Assembly: GCA_019638595.1 (NCBI GenBank)
Contig: JAHBTJ010000022.1
Location: 50,125 to 114,124, forward strand
DNA from: Chitinophagaceae bacterium
GTDB lineage: Bacteria; Bacteroidota; Bacteroidia; Chitinophagales; Chitinophagaceae
DNA length: 64,000 bases
Direction of reading: 5' to 3'
In this document: positions 27,753 to 36,189 of the stretch, piece after piece
Layout of the letters: every line of letters begins with the position of its first letter
How positions within the stretch are numbered: the first letter of the stretch is position 1
Notes under the pieces: generated by a model
Database searches by the model: none
What the model saw: only the letters and a program-made list of their open reading frames with translations
Told to the model about the DNA's origin: nothing
Position numbers and translations under genes: made by a program

Positions 27753-29996
27753 ATGGGGCATTTACCAAAATTAATCGCTGATCTGGCGCTCGTGTTGGGA
27801 GCCGGGGCTATCACAACTTTGTTGTTCCGTAGATTAAAGCAGCCGCTTGTATTAGGGTATATCATTGCAGGTTTCCTGGTTGGTCCTCATGTATCGGTTG
27901 TACCCACCGTAATTGACGAAGAAAATATAAAAATACTGGCCGAAATTGGTGTGATTTTCCTGTTGTTCAGCCTGGGGCTCGAATTCAGCTTTAAAAAATT
28001 ATTAAGGGTAGGAGGCGCCGCTTCCATTACCGCCATTGTTGAAATTGGCGCTATACTTATACTGGGCTATATGGTAGGGCGGTGGATGGGTTGGTCGGAT
28101 ATGGATAGTATGTTTCTGGGAGGTTTGCTGGCAAGCTCTTCTACAACCATTATTATTCGCGCTTTTGATGAGTTGGGGGTAAAGCGCCAGCAATTTGCCG
28201 GCATTGTATTTGGCGTGCTGATAGTGGAAGATATAGTAGTGATATTGCTGATGGTTTTATTGTCTACCGTAGCGGTTACCAAACAGTTCGACGGAGCTAC
28301 TCTCATATCTTCCAGCCTGCAACTGTTATTCTTTTTAACCGTTTGGTTCATTACCGGCATATTTTTATTACCCACCTTTTTGCGTAAAGCTAAAAAGCTG
28401 CTCGACGAAGAAACATTGCTGATCCTTTCGATAGGGCTTTGCCTGGGTATGGTAGTGCTTGCCACGCAAATTGGTTTTTCGGCCGAACTGGGCGCCTTTG
28501 TTATGGGCTCTATTCTTGCAGAAACCACTTCGGCCGAAAAAATTGAACATTTGCTTAAACCGGTAAAGGATCTTTTTGGCGCAGTATTCTTTGTTTCGGT
28601 AGGAATGTTGATTGATCCCGCCGCTATGGTAGAGCATAAGTGGGCCATTTTATGGGTTACGCTGCTCACTATTTTTGGTAAAATGGGCAGCACTACTATT
28701 GGCGCGTTGCTATCGGGGCAGCCGCTCAAGCAATCTATACAGGTAGGGATGAGTATGGCGCAGATCGGCGAATTTGCTTTTATAGTGGCAACGTTGGGTA
28801 TAACACTGGGGGTTACCAGCGATTTTCTTTTCCCCGTAGCGGTGGGCGCATCCGCCATTACCACTTTTACCACGCCGTATTTTATAAAAATATCCGAGCC
28901 GGCTTACAATTTTATCAGTCGGCTTTTGCCAGCTACATTCATTAATTCCCTTAACAGGTATTCGTCGGGAGCCCAAAACATACAGGCGGAAAGCGAATGG
29001 AAAATCGTATTAAAATCGTACGCCATCATTGTTATCAGCAATGCTATTATTATAGTGGCGCTGGTAATGCTTTCCTTTACATTCCTGCTGCCTTTTTTAC
29101 GGGAGAAAACAGAAAATGAAGTATTAGGCAAGATAGCAGTGTTGATAGTGACCTTTGCAGCCTGCGCTCCCTTTTTCTGGGCGTTAATGGCAAGAAAGCC
29201 CAATAACTCGGCCTATAAAACTTTATGGCTGGACGCCAAATACAATAAAGGCCCGCTGGTGGTGCTTGAAATATTAAGGGTATTGATAGCCGTGCTGGTA
29301 GTGGGCTTTATGGTAGACCGATTGTATTCCGGGCTTATAGCTTTTGTAGTGGTAACGCCGGTGGCCATTATTGTACTGGTGGTTTTCTCTCAAAAAATAC
29401 AGGGGTTTTACAACCGCATCCACAGCCGGTTCCTGGATAATTTGCATGAGCGGGAAAGAGAAGCTGAAAATGTGAATGGCGATCCCAATGCGGCGCTTTC
29501 GCCCTGGGATGCGCACCTGGCGGATTTTGAAGTGTACCAAAACGCGCCGTTCATTGGTATTCCTTTGCAGGAACTCTCGTGGCGTGAAAAGTATGGTATC
29601 AATATAGCGTTTATTAAAAGAGGGGAGAAGATCATTTACGCCCCCAGCGCCAGGGAAAAGCTGTACCCGATGGATGAACTGGGTATAATTGGTACCGACC
29701 AGCAACTGAAACAGTTTAAGCCGGTAATGGACGCAATAGATGAGCCGCCCGGAACACAGGCGGAAGACACCGATAATATAGCCTTGCAAAAGATAGTGGT
29801 GGATGAGCATACCCTGTTAAAAGGAATGACCATCAGGCAATCAGGCATCAGGGAAAAAACAAGCGGGCTGGTAGTGGGAATAGAAAGAGACGGAAAACGC
29901 ATTTTAAATCCCGATTCGCATACCGTGCTGGAATGGAACGATGTAATATGGATAGTGGGCGACAGGAGAAAGATACAGGAACTGGTGAAAGACTAA
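27753..29996 (+). CDS. CPA2 family monovalent cation:proton antiporter with C-terminal RCK_C domains
   Basis: This 747-residue inner-membrane protein resembles KefB/KefC-type antiporters, exchanging Na+ or K+ for protons. The N-terminal 390 residues carry about 12 membrane segments with conserved LGYIIAGFLVGPH and the FSLGLEFS motif. A second hydrophobic block (about 425-560) adds four or so helices. The cytosolic C-terminal part has two TrkA-C-like ligand-binding domains (about 590-655 and 670-745) but no complete Rossmann TrkA-N domain, unlike classical KefC. Regulation by a nucleotide is therefore uncertain. It is transcribed alone and is followed by a heptanucleotide array. Confidence 0.9.
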   Translation: MGHLPKLIADLALVLGAGAITTLLFRRLKQPLVLGYIIAGFLVGPHVSVVPTVIDEENIKILAEIGVIFLLFSLGLEFSFKKLLRVGGAASITAIVEIGAILILGYMVGRWMGWSDMDSMFLGGLLASSSTTIIIRAFDELGVKRQQFAGIVFGVLIVEDIVVILLMVLLSTVAVTKQFDGATLISSSLQLLFFLTVWFITGIFLLPTFLRKAKKLLDEETLLILSIGLCLGMVVLATQIGFSAELGAFVMGSILAETTSAEKIEHLLKPVKDLFGAVFFVSVGMLIDPAAMVEHKWAILWVTLLTIFGKMGSTTIGALLSGQPLKQSIQVGMSMAQIGEFAFIVATLGITLGVTSDFLFPVAVGASAITTFTTPYFIKISEPAYNFISRLLPATFINSLNRYSSGAQNIQAESEWKIVLKSYAIIVISNAIIIVALVMLSFTFLLPFLREKTENEVLGKIAVLIVTFAACAPFFWALMARKPNNSAYKTLWLDAKYNKGPLVVLEILRVLIAVLVVGFMVDRLYSGLIAFVVVTPVAIIVLVVFSQKIQGFYNRIHSRFLDNLHEREREAENVNGDPNAALSPWDAHLADFEVYQNAPFIGIPLQELSWREKYGINIAFIKRGEKIIYAPSAREKLYPMDELGIIGTDQQLKQFKPVMDAIDEPPGTQAEDTDNIALQKIVVDEHTLLKGMTIRQSGIREKTSGLVVGIERDGKRILNPDSHTVLEWNDVIWIVGDRRKIQELVKD

Positions 29997-30000
29997 AGGG

Positions 30001-30126
30001 GAGATTTCTGATTTAAGCTATGAGCCGTTAGCTATGGGCTATCAGCAATTTATAGTTTATAGTTTATGGTTTGTTGTTTATTGTTGAGCACACTGCAACC
30101 TGTAACAAAGGTATAAGGTATACAGT
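30001..30126. repeat. Heptanucleotide array between antiporter and sulfatase
   Basis: Eighteen consecutive 7-nt words run without a phase break. They include GAGATTT, TAGCTAT, GGGCTAT, then TTATAGT twice, TTATGGT, and CCTGTAA, CAAAGGT, ATAAGGT. The array begins 4 nt after the antiporter stop codon and ends 36 nt before the sulfatase start codon, so any promoter of the sulfatase gene lies in or beside it. Confidence 0.85.
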
Positions 30127-30162
30127 GTTATACCTTTACCGGCAGCTCAAAGAAGAATACAT

Positions 30163-31644
30163 ATGAAATCTGTAAAACATCTTATTCATCTTGTTATTTG
30201 TCTCCTGGTTTCGCCGGTGATACATGCGCAGCAAAAGCCCAATATTATTTACATTCTTGCGGATGATCTGGGCTATGGAGATTTGAGTTGCCTGAATCCT
30301 GGTTCGAAGCTGCATACCGTGAACATAGATAAAATGGCGGCAGAAGGAATGAAGTTTACAGATGCGCATAGCAATTCCGCGGTATGTACGCCTACCCGTT
30401 ATGGCATACTTACCGGCAGGTACGCGTGGCGTACAAAATTGCAAAGCGGTGTGTTGTGGGGATATGATACCATGCTGATAAACAATAACAGGACCACTGT
30501 AGCGTCGTTATTAAAACGCAACGGGTATCGTACCGGCTGTATCGGAAAATGGCATTTAGGGCTTAACTGGCAAAAAGATGCCCGGGGTGCATTTGATTTT
30601 TTTCAGCCCATAGCCAATGGGCCTTTGCAGGTTGGGTTTGATTATTTCTACGGCATACCCGCCTCGCTGGATATGCAGCCCTATTTTTATATAGAAAACA
30701 ACAGGGTTACAGCAACTGTTGCCGACAGCACAGCAGGAAATACCGGCAAGGGATTCTGGCGGGCAGGGCCTGCCGGAAATGATTTCAGGCACGAAGAAGT
30801 GCTGGAAAGGATCACGGATAAGGCGGTAGATTATATCGCAAAAGAAGCGGGATCGGGTAAACCGTTTTTCCTGTATTTCGCGCTTACTTCGCCGCACACA
30901 CCCATACTGCCTTCGCCTCCTTACCAGGGAAAATCAGGCACAAACGCATACGGAGATTTTGTATTGATGACGGATGCAATGGTAGGCAGGATCCTGGATG
31001 CGGTAAAAGCGGCAGGCATTGAGCAAAATACGATCGTTGTTTTTACCAGCGATAATGGCTGTTCTCCCTCTGCAGACTTTACAGAGCTGGCCGCTGCAGG
31101 GCATCAACCCAGCTATATTTATCGCGGGGCAAAAGCCGATATATTTGAAGGCGGACATCGCATACCCTTTATTGTTAGATGGCAAGGCAAGGTAAAGGCA
31201 GGCACACACGCTTCCGCAACTATTTGCCTCACGGATCTTATGGCAACCCTTGCCGATATGCTTCAGCAGCCTTTAAGGGATGATGAAGGTGAAGACAGCT
31301 TCAGCCTGCTGCCTTTGTTATTGCAAAAGAGCGGCTATAAAAGAACGAGCATCATTCATCATTCCATTGACGGAAATTTTTCTATCAGGAAAAACAACTG
31401 GAAACTGGTTTTTGCTCATGGCTCCGGTGGCTGGAGCGCGCCCACCGAAAAAGAAGCAAAAGCGCAAGGCTTACCGGCCCTGCAGTTGTATGATTTGAAA
31501 GCAGACATCAAGGAAACGAACAATGTAGCCGCAGATCATATGCCTGTTGTAAAAGAATTGTCGGCTATTGCTAAAGCTGTTATTCAAAATGGAAGATCAA
31601 CAAAAGGAAAGAAGCAGGAAAATGATGTTGAAATAAGCCAATAG
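30163..31644 (+). CDS. Exported arylsulfatase, S1 family
   Basis: This 493-residue exported sulfatase has a signal peptide ending near HAQ (residue 23). The metal-binding ADDLGYGD (about 33-40) and the sulfatase signature CTPTRYGILTGRY follow; Cys75 is the residue to be converted to formylglycine. Further conserved elements are GKWHLG and FTSDNG. The resemblance is to the arylsulfatase A/N-acetylgalactosamine-6-sulfatase group, but the sulfated substrate cannot be told from sequence. It needs a maturase; a candidate formylglycine-generating enzyme is encoded at 40173-41282. Heptanucleotide arrays lie on both sides. Confidence 0.92.
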   Translation: MKSVKHLIHLVICLLVSPVIHAQQKPNIIYILADDLGYGDLSCLNPGSKLHTVNIDKMAAEGMKFTDAHSNSAVCTPTRYGILTGRYAWRTKLQSGVLWGYDTMLINNNRTTVASLLKRNGYRTGCIGKWHLGLNWQKDARGAFDFFQPIANGPLQVGFDYFYGIPASLDMQPYFYIENNRVTATVADSTAGNTGKGFWRAGPAGNDFRHEEVLERITDKAVDYIAKEAGSGKPFFLYFALTSPHTPILPSPPYQGKSGTNAYGDFVLMTDAMVGRILDAVKAAGIEQNTIVVFTSDNGCSPSADFTELAAAGHQPSYIYRGAKADIFEGGHRIPFIVRWQGKVKAGTHASATICLTDLMATLADMLQQPLRDDEGEDSFSLLPLLLQKSGYKRTSIIHHSIDGNFSIRKNNWKLVFAHGSGGWSAPTEKEAKAQGLPALQLYDLKADIKETNNVAADHMPVVKELSAIAKAVIQNGRSTKGKKQENDVEISQ

Positions 31645-31686
31645 TGTATGGCTGTAAGCTATCGGCTATGAGCTGTCAGCTATCAG
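31645..31686. repeat. Heptanucleotide array after sulfatase
   Basis: Six 7-nt words follow the sulfatase stop codon immediately: TGTATGG, CTGTAAG, CTATCGG, CTATGAG, CTGTCAG and CTATCAG. The array is interrupted by a different dispersed repeat and resumes at 31794. Confidence 0.75.
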
Positions 31687-31692
31687 CCCGTC

Positions 31693-31790
31693 TTGTCATT
31701 CAGAGCGAACAAATAGCTGCCTGGTTAAAGGTGAAACATTTTCGTGAGCGAAGAATCTGCCGGGGGTACCAGGTGTAAGCCGACTGTGCT
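31693..31790. repeat. Dispersed repeat of the GTCATTCAGAGCGAA type
   Basis: The sequence runs from TTGTCATTCAGAGCGAA to GTGAGCGAAGAATCTGC and an A+C-rich tail. This pattern resembles short repeats common in Bacteroidota intergenic regions (from general knowledge). It splits the heptanucleotide array in two, which suggests insertion into it. No open reading frame is present. Confidence 0.4.
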
Positions 31791-31793
31791 GTC

Positions 31794-31898
31794 AACCGTC
31801 ACAATGGAGAATGGATAATGGACAATGAAAATCATCAATTGTCAACCGTCAATCATCAACTGATCGCTCATTGCCCATAGCCGACGGCTGACAGCTAA
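31794..31898. repeat. Heptanucleotide array, MFS 3' end
   Basis: Fifteen in-phase 7-nt words: ACAATGG, AGAATGG and ATAATGG, then CAATTGT, CAACCGT and CAATCAT, then TAGCCGA, CGGCTGA and CAGCTAA. The last word overlaps the stop codon of the MFS transporter gene on the opposite strand (31895-31897). Confidence 0.8.
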
Positions 31899-33148
31899 TA
31901 CTCCAGCTTTCTCAATTCCGGCGCTTTAAACCAGGTGGTTACTGCCACAATGAATGTCATACATCCGCCAAAAACCACCGAGGGTACAACGTTCATCAAT
32001 TTAGCGGTCAACCCGCTTTCAAATTGCCCCAGTTCGTTACTGGAATTTACAAACATGGAGTTTACACTCATCACCCGTCCTTTCATTTCATCGGGTGTGC
32101 GCAATTGCATAATAGTTCCCCTGGTTACCACACTAATGCCATCGAGAATACCGCTCAGCATTAACGCGAAAAACGAAAGGAGAAATGATTGGGACAATGC
32201 GAATATTATGATACAAATGCCAAAGCCACCCACCGCAATGATCAGCCTGCGCCCCTGTTGCCGGCGCATGGGGAAAAAAGTAAGGAGCAGTACGCTGCAA
32301 ATGGCGCCAATATCAGATGCGCCGTTCAGTATGCCAAATCCCTCGGGGCCAACTTTAAGAATGTCGCTTGCATACACGGGAACCATGGCAACAGCGCCTC
32401 CGAAAAATACGGCGAACATATCTAACGAAATGGCGCCTAACAGGTCTTTGGTTTTAAATACAAAATTCAATCCTTCCTTTACGCTTTCCCAGGTTTTCTT
32501 TTCTGTATTACTTGCTATAGGAGGCCTGCTATGAAGCCTGCTGAGCGCTATCAAAGCCAAAAGCATCCCGCTGCAAATGGCAAGCAATGTTCCTGTATTG
32601 CCAACCATGGCTATGCAAAATCCGCCCAGCGCATGCCCGGTAACAGAAGCGGTCAGCCAGGCTCCCTGGTTCCAGGTAGTGGCGTTCTGCAATGTTTTAC
32701 GTGGTACTATAAGCGCCAGCAGCACATTAAAGGTAGGACCGGCAAAGGCCCGGATAATACCGGTGCAGAAAATAACGGAATAAATGGTAACCGCTATCCA
32801 ATGATTGCTGAGCTGTGCCTGCGTATATTTAGTGGAAAGAAGCGTGAGGATGGCAGCCGAACATACATAGAGCGATACGCCCGTAAGCAGCAGCTTTCGT
32901 TTCTCGCTTATGTCAATTACATGCCCTGCATACAAGGCAAGGGTAAGTGCGGGAATTACTTCCGACAAGCCAATGAGCCCGATTGCGAACGGAGCGCTGG
33001 TAAGCTTGTATATCCACCAGCCCACCAGGGTGCTCATCATGCGCAGCGAAAGAATAAATAAAAACCTCCCGGCCAGCAGGTTCCTGAACTCGGGTATTTT
33101 AATGGCTTCAAAAGGTCCGTCTGGCCGCGGGAATGATCGTGCTTTCAT
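31895..33148 (-). CDS. MFS transporter, EntS/MFS_3-like
   Basis: This 417-residue inner-membrane protein has twelve predicted membrane helices and belongs to the major facilitator superfamily branch that contains enterobactin exporter EntS and macrolide exporters. The loop after helix 2 contains AGHVIDISEKRKLL, the family's variant of motif A, and the C-terminal half carries RGTIMQLRTPDEMKGRVMSV-type sequence (TPDEMKGRVMSVNSMF), typical of MFS_3. It is probably an exporter, substrate unknown. Its stop codon lies within the flanking repeat array. The deoxynucleoside kinase gene ends 10 nt upstream on the same strand, so the two may be co-transcribed. Confidence 0.88.
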   Translation of the reverse strand: MKARSFPRPDGPFEAIKIPEFRNLLAGRFLFILSLRMMSTLVGWWIYKLTSAPFAIGLIGLSEVIPALTLALYAGHVIDISEKRKLLLTGVSLYVCSAAILTLLSTKYTQAQLSNHWIAVTIYSVIFCTGIIRAFAGPTFNVLLALIVPRKTLQNATTWNQGAWLTASVTGHALGGFCIAMVGNTGTLLAICSGMLLALIALSRLHSRPPIASNTEKKTWESVKEGLNFVFKTKDLLGAISLDMFAVFFGGAVAMVPVYASDILKVGPEGFGILNGASDIGAICSVLLLTFFPMRRQQGRRLIIAVGGFGICIIIFALSQSFLLSFFALMLSGILDGISVVTRGTIMQLRTPDEMKGRVMSVNSMFVNSSNELGQFESGLTAKLMNVVPSVVFGGCMTFIVAVTTWFKAPELRKLEY

Positions 33149-33158
33149 TTTAACCGCT

Positions 33159-33794
33159 TTAATCGGGCAATGCTACAAAATGTTGCCCTGCTTCATACTC
33201 TTTCTCAAGCGCGTTGATGATGGCTGTAAGGTGCGCTTCATTACCCAGGAAGTCGGCGTTGGACGCATCTACATACAATGTTTTTACATTATGCTGTTTT
33301 ATATAATGAGTATAGGTTTGTTGTATACTGAAAAGATATTCATCCGGGATTGCCTGCTCATATGCCCGGCCACGTTTACGGATATTCGCCTGCAAATTAC
33401 TAACAGGTTTGTGCAGGTAAATAAGCAGGTCCGGCTGTAGCAGTTGCTGGTGTATAATATCGAATAAACGCTGGTACAATAAAAATTCTTCTTCGGGCAG
33501 GTTTACTTTGGCAAACAGTAAACATTTTGTAAAAAGATAGTCGGAAATGGTAATGCTTTGAAACAGGTCTTTGGTATGTACCAGGTCTTTAAGCTGCTTG
33601 TATCTTTCCGCCATAAAAAACAATTCCAGCGGAAACGCGTTTTGCTTCGGGTTTTCGTAAAACTTTGGCAGAAAAGGATTATCGGCAAATTGTTCCAGTA
33701 TAATACGTGCATTGTAGTGTTTTGACAAAAGATGAGCGAGCGTTGTTTTACCGGCGCCGATGTTTCCTTCGATGGTAATGAAATGATAGTTCAT
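33159..33794 (-). CDS. Deoxynucleoside kinase
   Basis: This 211-residue cytosolic enzyme phosphorylates deoxyribonucleosides for nucleotide salvage. It has the P-loop GNIGAGKTT at residues 10-18, the ALEQF-type Glu (ILEQFADNPFL, about 33-43), the ERYKQL segment, and the lid-region arginines in NIRKRGRAYE. It is of the dGK/dAK-like type widespread in Bacteroidota. A promoter core sits 11 nt upstream of the start and a hairpin separates it from folK. Confidence 0.92.
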   Translation of the reverse strand: MNYHFITIEGNIGAGKTTLAHLLSKHYNARIILEQFADNPFLPKFYENPKQNAFPLELFFMAERYKQLKDLVHTKDLFQSITISDYLFTKCLLFAKVNLPEEEFLLYQRLFDIIHQQLLQPDLLIYLHKPVSNLQANIRKRGRAYEQAIPDEYLFSIQQTYTHYIKQHNVKTLYVDASNADFLGNEAHLTAIINALEKEYEAGQHFVALPD

Positions 33795-33804
33795 AAAAAC
33801 AGCC

Positions 33805-33812
33805 CAAACTTA
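33805..33812 (-). promoter_or_regulatory. Promoter core of the deoxynucleoside kinase gene
   Basis: TAAGTTTG on the minus strand matches TAnnTTTG. The leader to the ATG at 33794 would be only a few bases. Confidence 0.45.
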
Positions 33813-33815
33813 AAC

Positions 33816-33843
33816 AACCCTTTTAAAACAAATCAAAAGGGTT
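33816..33843 (-). terminator. Hairpin between folK and the kinase gene
   Basis: AACCCTTTT and AAAAGGGTT form a 9-bp stem with a 10-nt loop just after the folK stop codon. In the minus-strand RNA it is followed by a mixed T-rich stretch rather than a clean T-run, so termination would be partial. Confidence 0.5.
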
Positions 33844-33848
33844 ATGCA

Positions 33849-34334
33849 CTAATTGTCCAGCTTTTCAACTTCCAGCGGATCCGGACACTCTTCCAGCAAT
33901 AATTTAATGCTTTTTTTTAATACGGGATGTATATAACCAGGGGCAATTTCGCCAAGCGGTTCAAGGGCAAACCTTCTTTGTGGCAAAGCGGGGTGTGGAA
34001 TAATTAAGAATGGTTCGTTAATAATAGCATTGTTATAAAATAAAATATCAATATCAATGATCCTTGGTCCATATTTTTCCTGGCGGTGACGACCCATTTT
34101 GGCTTCAATGGCAAGAACTGCATGTAATAATTGCGTTGGGGTTAAAGAGGTTTCGATCAGCAATGCCTGGTTTAAAAAAGCTGCCTGATCCCTTTTTCCC
34201 CAGGCGGCAGTTTCGTATATATGGGAAATTAACAGTTGTTTTCCACACTCTTTTTTTATATGGTTGACCGCATTTTCCAGGTTAGCAAAGCGGTTCCCGG
34301 TATTGCCGCCTATCAGTAAATACGCTTTATTCAT
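33849..34334 (-). CDS. folK: 2-amino-4-hydroxy-6-hydroxymethyldihydropteridine pyrophosphokinase
   Basis: This 161-residue cytosolic enzyme transfers pyrophosphate from ATP to the pterin in folate synthesis. It has the family opening LLIGGNTGNRFANL, YETAAWG, FLNQALLIET, and the signature KYGPRIIDIDILFY with the Mg-binding Asp pair, followed by IPHPALPQRRFALEPL. The length is standard for HPPK. The gene is divergent from sppA with only a short gap. Confidence 0.95.
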   Translation of the reverse strand: MNKAYLLIGGNTGNRFANLENAVNHIKKECGKQLLISHIYETAAWGKRDQAAFLNQALLIETSLTPTQLLHAVLAIEAKMGRHRQEKYGPRIIDIDILFYNNAIINEPFLIIPHPALPQRRFALEPLGEIAPGYIHPVLKKSIKLLLEECPDPLEVEKLDN

Positions 34335-34367
34335 GGATAGTATGTAATTTCCCCGTGCAAATATCTC

Positions 34368-34375
34368 TATTTTTG
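34368..34375 (+). promoter_or_regulatory. Promoter core of sppA
   Basis: TATTTTTG matches TAnnTTTG. It would place the transcription start near 34381, which is upstream of the GTG at 34394 but downstream of the more distant in-frame GTG at 34355; it therefore supports the start at 34394. Confidence 0.5.
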
Positions 34376-34393
34376 TATATTAAATTTTTACAG

Positions 34394-36151
34394 GTGAGGA
34401 GTTTCTTCAAGTTTTTCTTTGCAGCCTTGCTGGCATTGTTCATTTTTACCGCGCTCGGATTTTTAATACTGGTAGGGGTAGCGGGAATGCTTGCCAGCTC
34501 AGAAAAAACAACCGTAGCGTCAAAATCGGTGTTGTATATAGATCTTTCCCGTGGCTTCAGCGACCGGAAATCAGACAATACTTTCGCCCAGCTTACCGGC
34601 GATAATAGTGTTGCCAGCTTACCTTTATATGATGTGATACGGCTGCTTGAGCACGCCGCCTCCGATTCGGCTATACGTGGCATATATATCAAAAGTAATG
34701 ATAACAGCAATGGGTTCGCTGCCAGCGAGGAACTGCGCAATGCATTGCTTGGCTTTAAAAAGAGCAGCAAATTCATTATCGCTTATGGCGATGTGATATC
34801 GCAGAAGGCTTATTATGTTGCCAATGTTGCCGATGAAATTTATTGTAATCCCAAAGGTTCCCTCGACTGGAAAGGTTTTGCTTCGCAACTCTTTTTTGTG
34901 AAAAATACATTGAAGGAACTGCAGATAGAGCCACAGATATTTTATGCCGGCAAGTTTAAAAGCGCTACCGAACCGCTGCGTGAAGAAAAAATGACAGACG
35001 CCAACAGGCTGCAGACCAATATATGGCTGGGCGATCTGTACAGGCATTTTTTGTTGAGTGTGGCTGAAACAAGGGAGATAGATACAGCCCTGTTACACGA
35101 TTACGCCAACAACCTCTCCATACAAACCGCTTCAGACGCGGTTAAGTATAAGCTGCTTGACGGAGTGAAATACGACGACGAGGTAAAGGCGGAGATCAGG
35201 ACAAAGCTTGGAATTGAAAAAGATGCTAAGATCAACTTTGTACAATTGGGTAGTTATGCCGGAGCGGTAACACTGAATAAATACCACAAAGACAAAATAG
35301 CGGTGCTGTACGCAGAAGGTGAGATCGTTTACGGAAAAGGAGAGGAGGGGCAGGTTGGTTCTGATGAATTCAGATCATTGTTTGCTAAGCTCCGTACCGA
35401 TAAAAATGTAAAAGCGGTTGTGCTTCGCATCAATTCTCCCGGGGGCAGCGCGTTAGCGAGCGAAATTATATGGAGGGAAGCCGAACTTACCCGGGAAAAC
35501 GGAAAGCCGGTGGTGGTTTCAATGGGAGATGTAGCGGCCAGCGGCGGTTATTACATAGCCTCGCCTGCCGACAGTATTTTCGCCCAGCCCAATACTATTA
35601 CGGGCTCAATAGGCGTATTTGGCATTATTCCCAACCTGCAAAGCTTTTTTAAAAATAAGCTGGGCATCACTTTCGACGAAGTAAAAACAGCAGACAATGC
35701 CAGCTTTGGCTCTATTGCACGCCCGCTTACCGACATGGAAAAAGTGATCGTTCAACGTGAAATTGATACTATCTACCACGATTTTAAAACCCGCGTTTCC
35801 GATGGCAGGAAAAAAGACATGGATTATGTTGACAGTATTGCGCAGGGAAGGGTATGGACAGGTGAAAGAGCGGTGGAAATAGGGCTGGCGGATAAGCTGG
35901 GAGGGTTAAGCGACGCCATAGCCTGTGCCGCCCGGATGGCGGAGATCACCGGCTACAGCCTGAAGGAATACCCTGAGCCCAAAACGCTGTTAGACATGCT
36001 GAAGAGCAATTATGGAAAAAGCATGAAAACCAAAGCGATCAAAGAAGAACTGGGTGCGGAAGGCTTTAAGTTATTTGAGCAGGTAAAGCGTGTTAGATCA
36101 ATGGTAGGAAGCGTACAGGCAAGATTACCCTATGATATTATAATTGAATAA
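34394..36151 (+). CDS. sppA: Signal peptide peptidase SppA, 67K type
   Basis: This 585-residue inner-membrane serine protease degrades cleaved signal peptides. It is the long, duplicated form with two ClpP-like domains. Lys160 in LDWKGF (N-terminal domain) and Ser383 in DVAASGGYY (C-terminal domain) form the catalytic dyad, as in E. coli SppA. A membrane anchor spans about residues 5-28. The chosen start is the GTG at 34394 (MRSFFKFFFAALLAL), because it gives a clean anchor and lies just after a promoter core; the next in-frame start upstream is a GTG at 34355. Confidence 0.93.
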   Translation: MRSFFKFFFAALLALFIFTALGFLILVGVAGMLASSEKTTVASKSVLYIDLSRGFSDRKSDNTFAQLTGDNSVASLPLYDVIRLLEHAASDSAIRGIYIKSNDNSNGFAASEELRNALLGFKKSSKFIIAYGDVISQKAYYVANVADEIYCNPKGSLDWKGFASQLFFVKNTLKELQIEPQIFYAGKFKSATEPLREEKMTDANRLQTNIWLGDLYRHFLLSVAETREIDTALLHDYANNLSIQTASDAVKYKLLDGVKYDDEVKAEIRTKLGIEKDAKINFVQLGSYAGAVTLNKYHKDKIAVLYAEGEIVYGKGEEGQVGSDEFRSLFAKLRTDKNVKAVVLRINSPGGSALASEIIWREAELTRENGKPVVVSMGDVAASGGYYIASPADSIFAQPNTITGSIGVFGIIPNLQSFFKNKLGITFDEVKTADNASFGSIARPLTDMEKVIVQREIDTIYHDFKTRVSDGRKKDMDYVDSIAQGRVWTGERAVEIGLADKLGGLSDAIACAARMAEITGYSLKEYPEPKTLLDMLKSNYGKSMKTKAIKEELGAEGFKLFEQVKRVRSMVGSVQARLPYDIIIE

Positions 36152-36162
36152 CGCCATTCCTC

Positions 36163-36170
36163 TACCTTTG
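36163..36170 (+). promoter_or_regulatory. Promoter core of the ABC-2 permease gene
   Basis: TACCTTTG matches TAnnTTTG, 11 nt after the sppA stop codon and about 20 nt before the permease start. Confidence 0.5.
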
Positions 36171-36189
36171 CAGCGCAAAAATATATTGC

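Noticed and set aside
28067-28873. 268-codon antisense frame opposite the CPA2 antiporter
   Set aside because: Long antisense frames are common opposite membrane protein genes. The sense strand has clear transporter features and the antisense product shows no family features.
31935-33061. Long frames on the plus strand opposite the MFS gene
   Set aside because: The minus-strand frame has twelve helices and an MFS family pattern; the plus-strand frames are low in structure and overlap it entirely.
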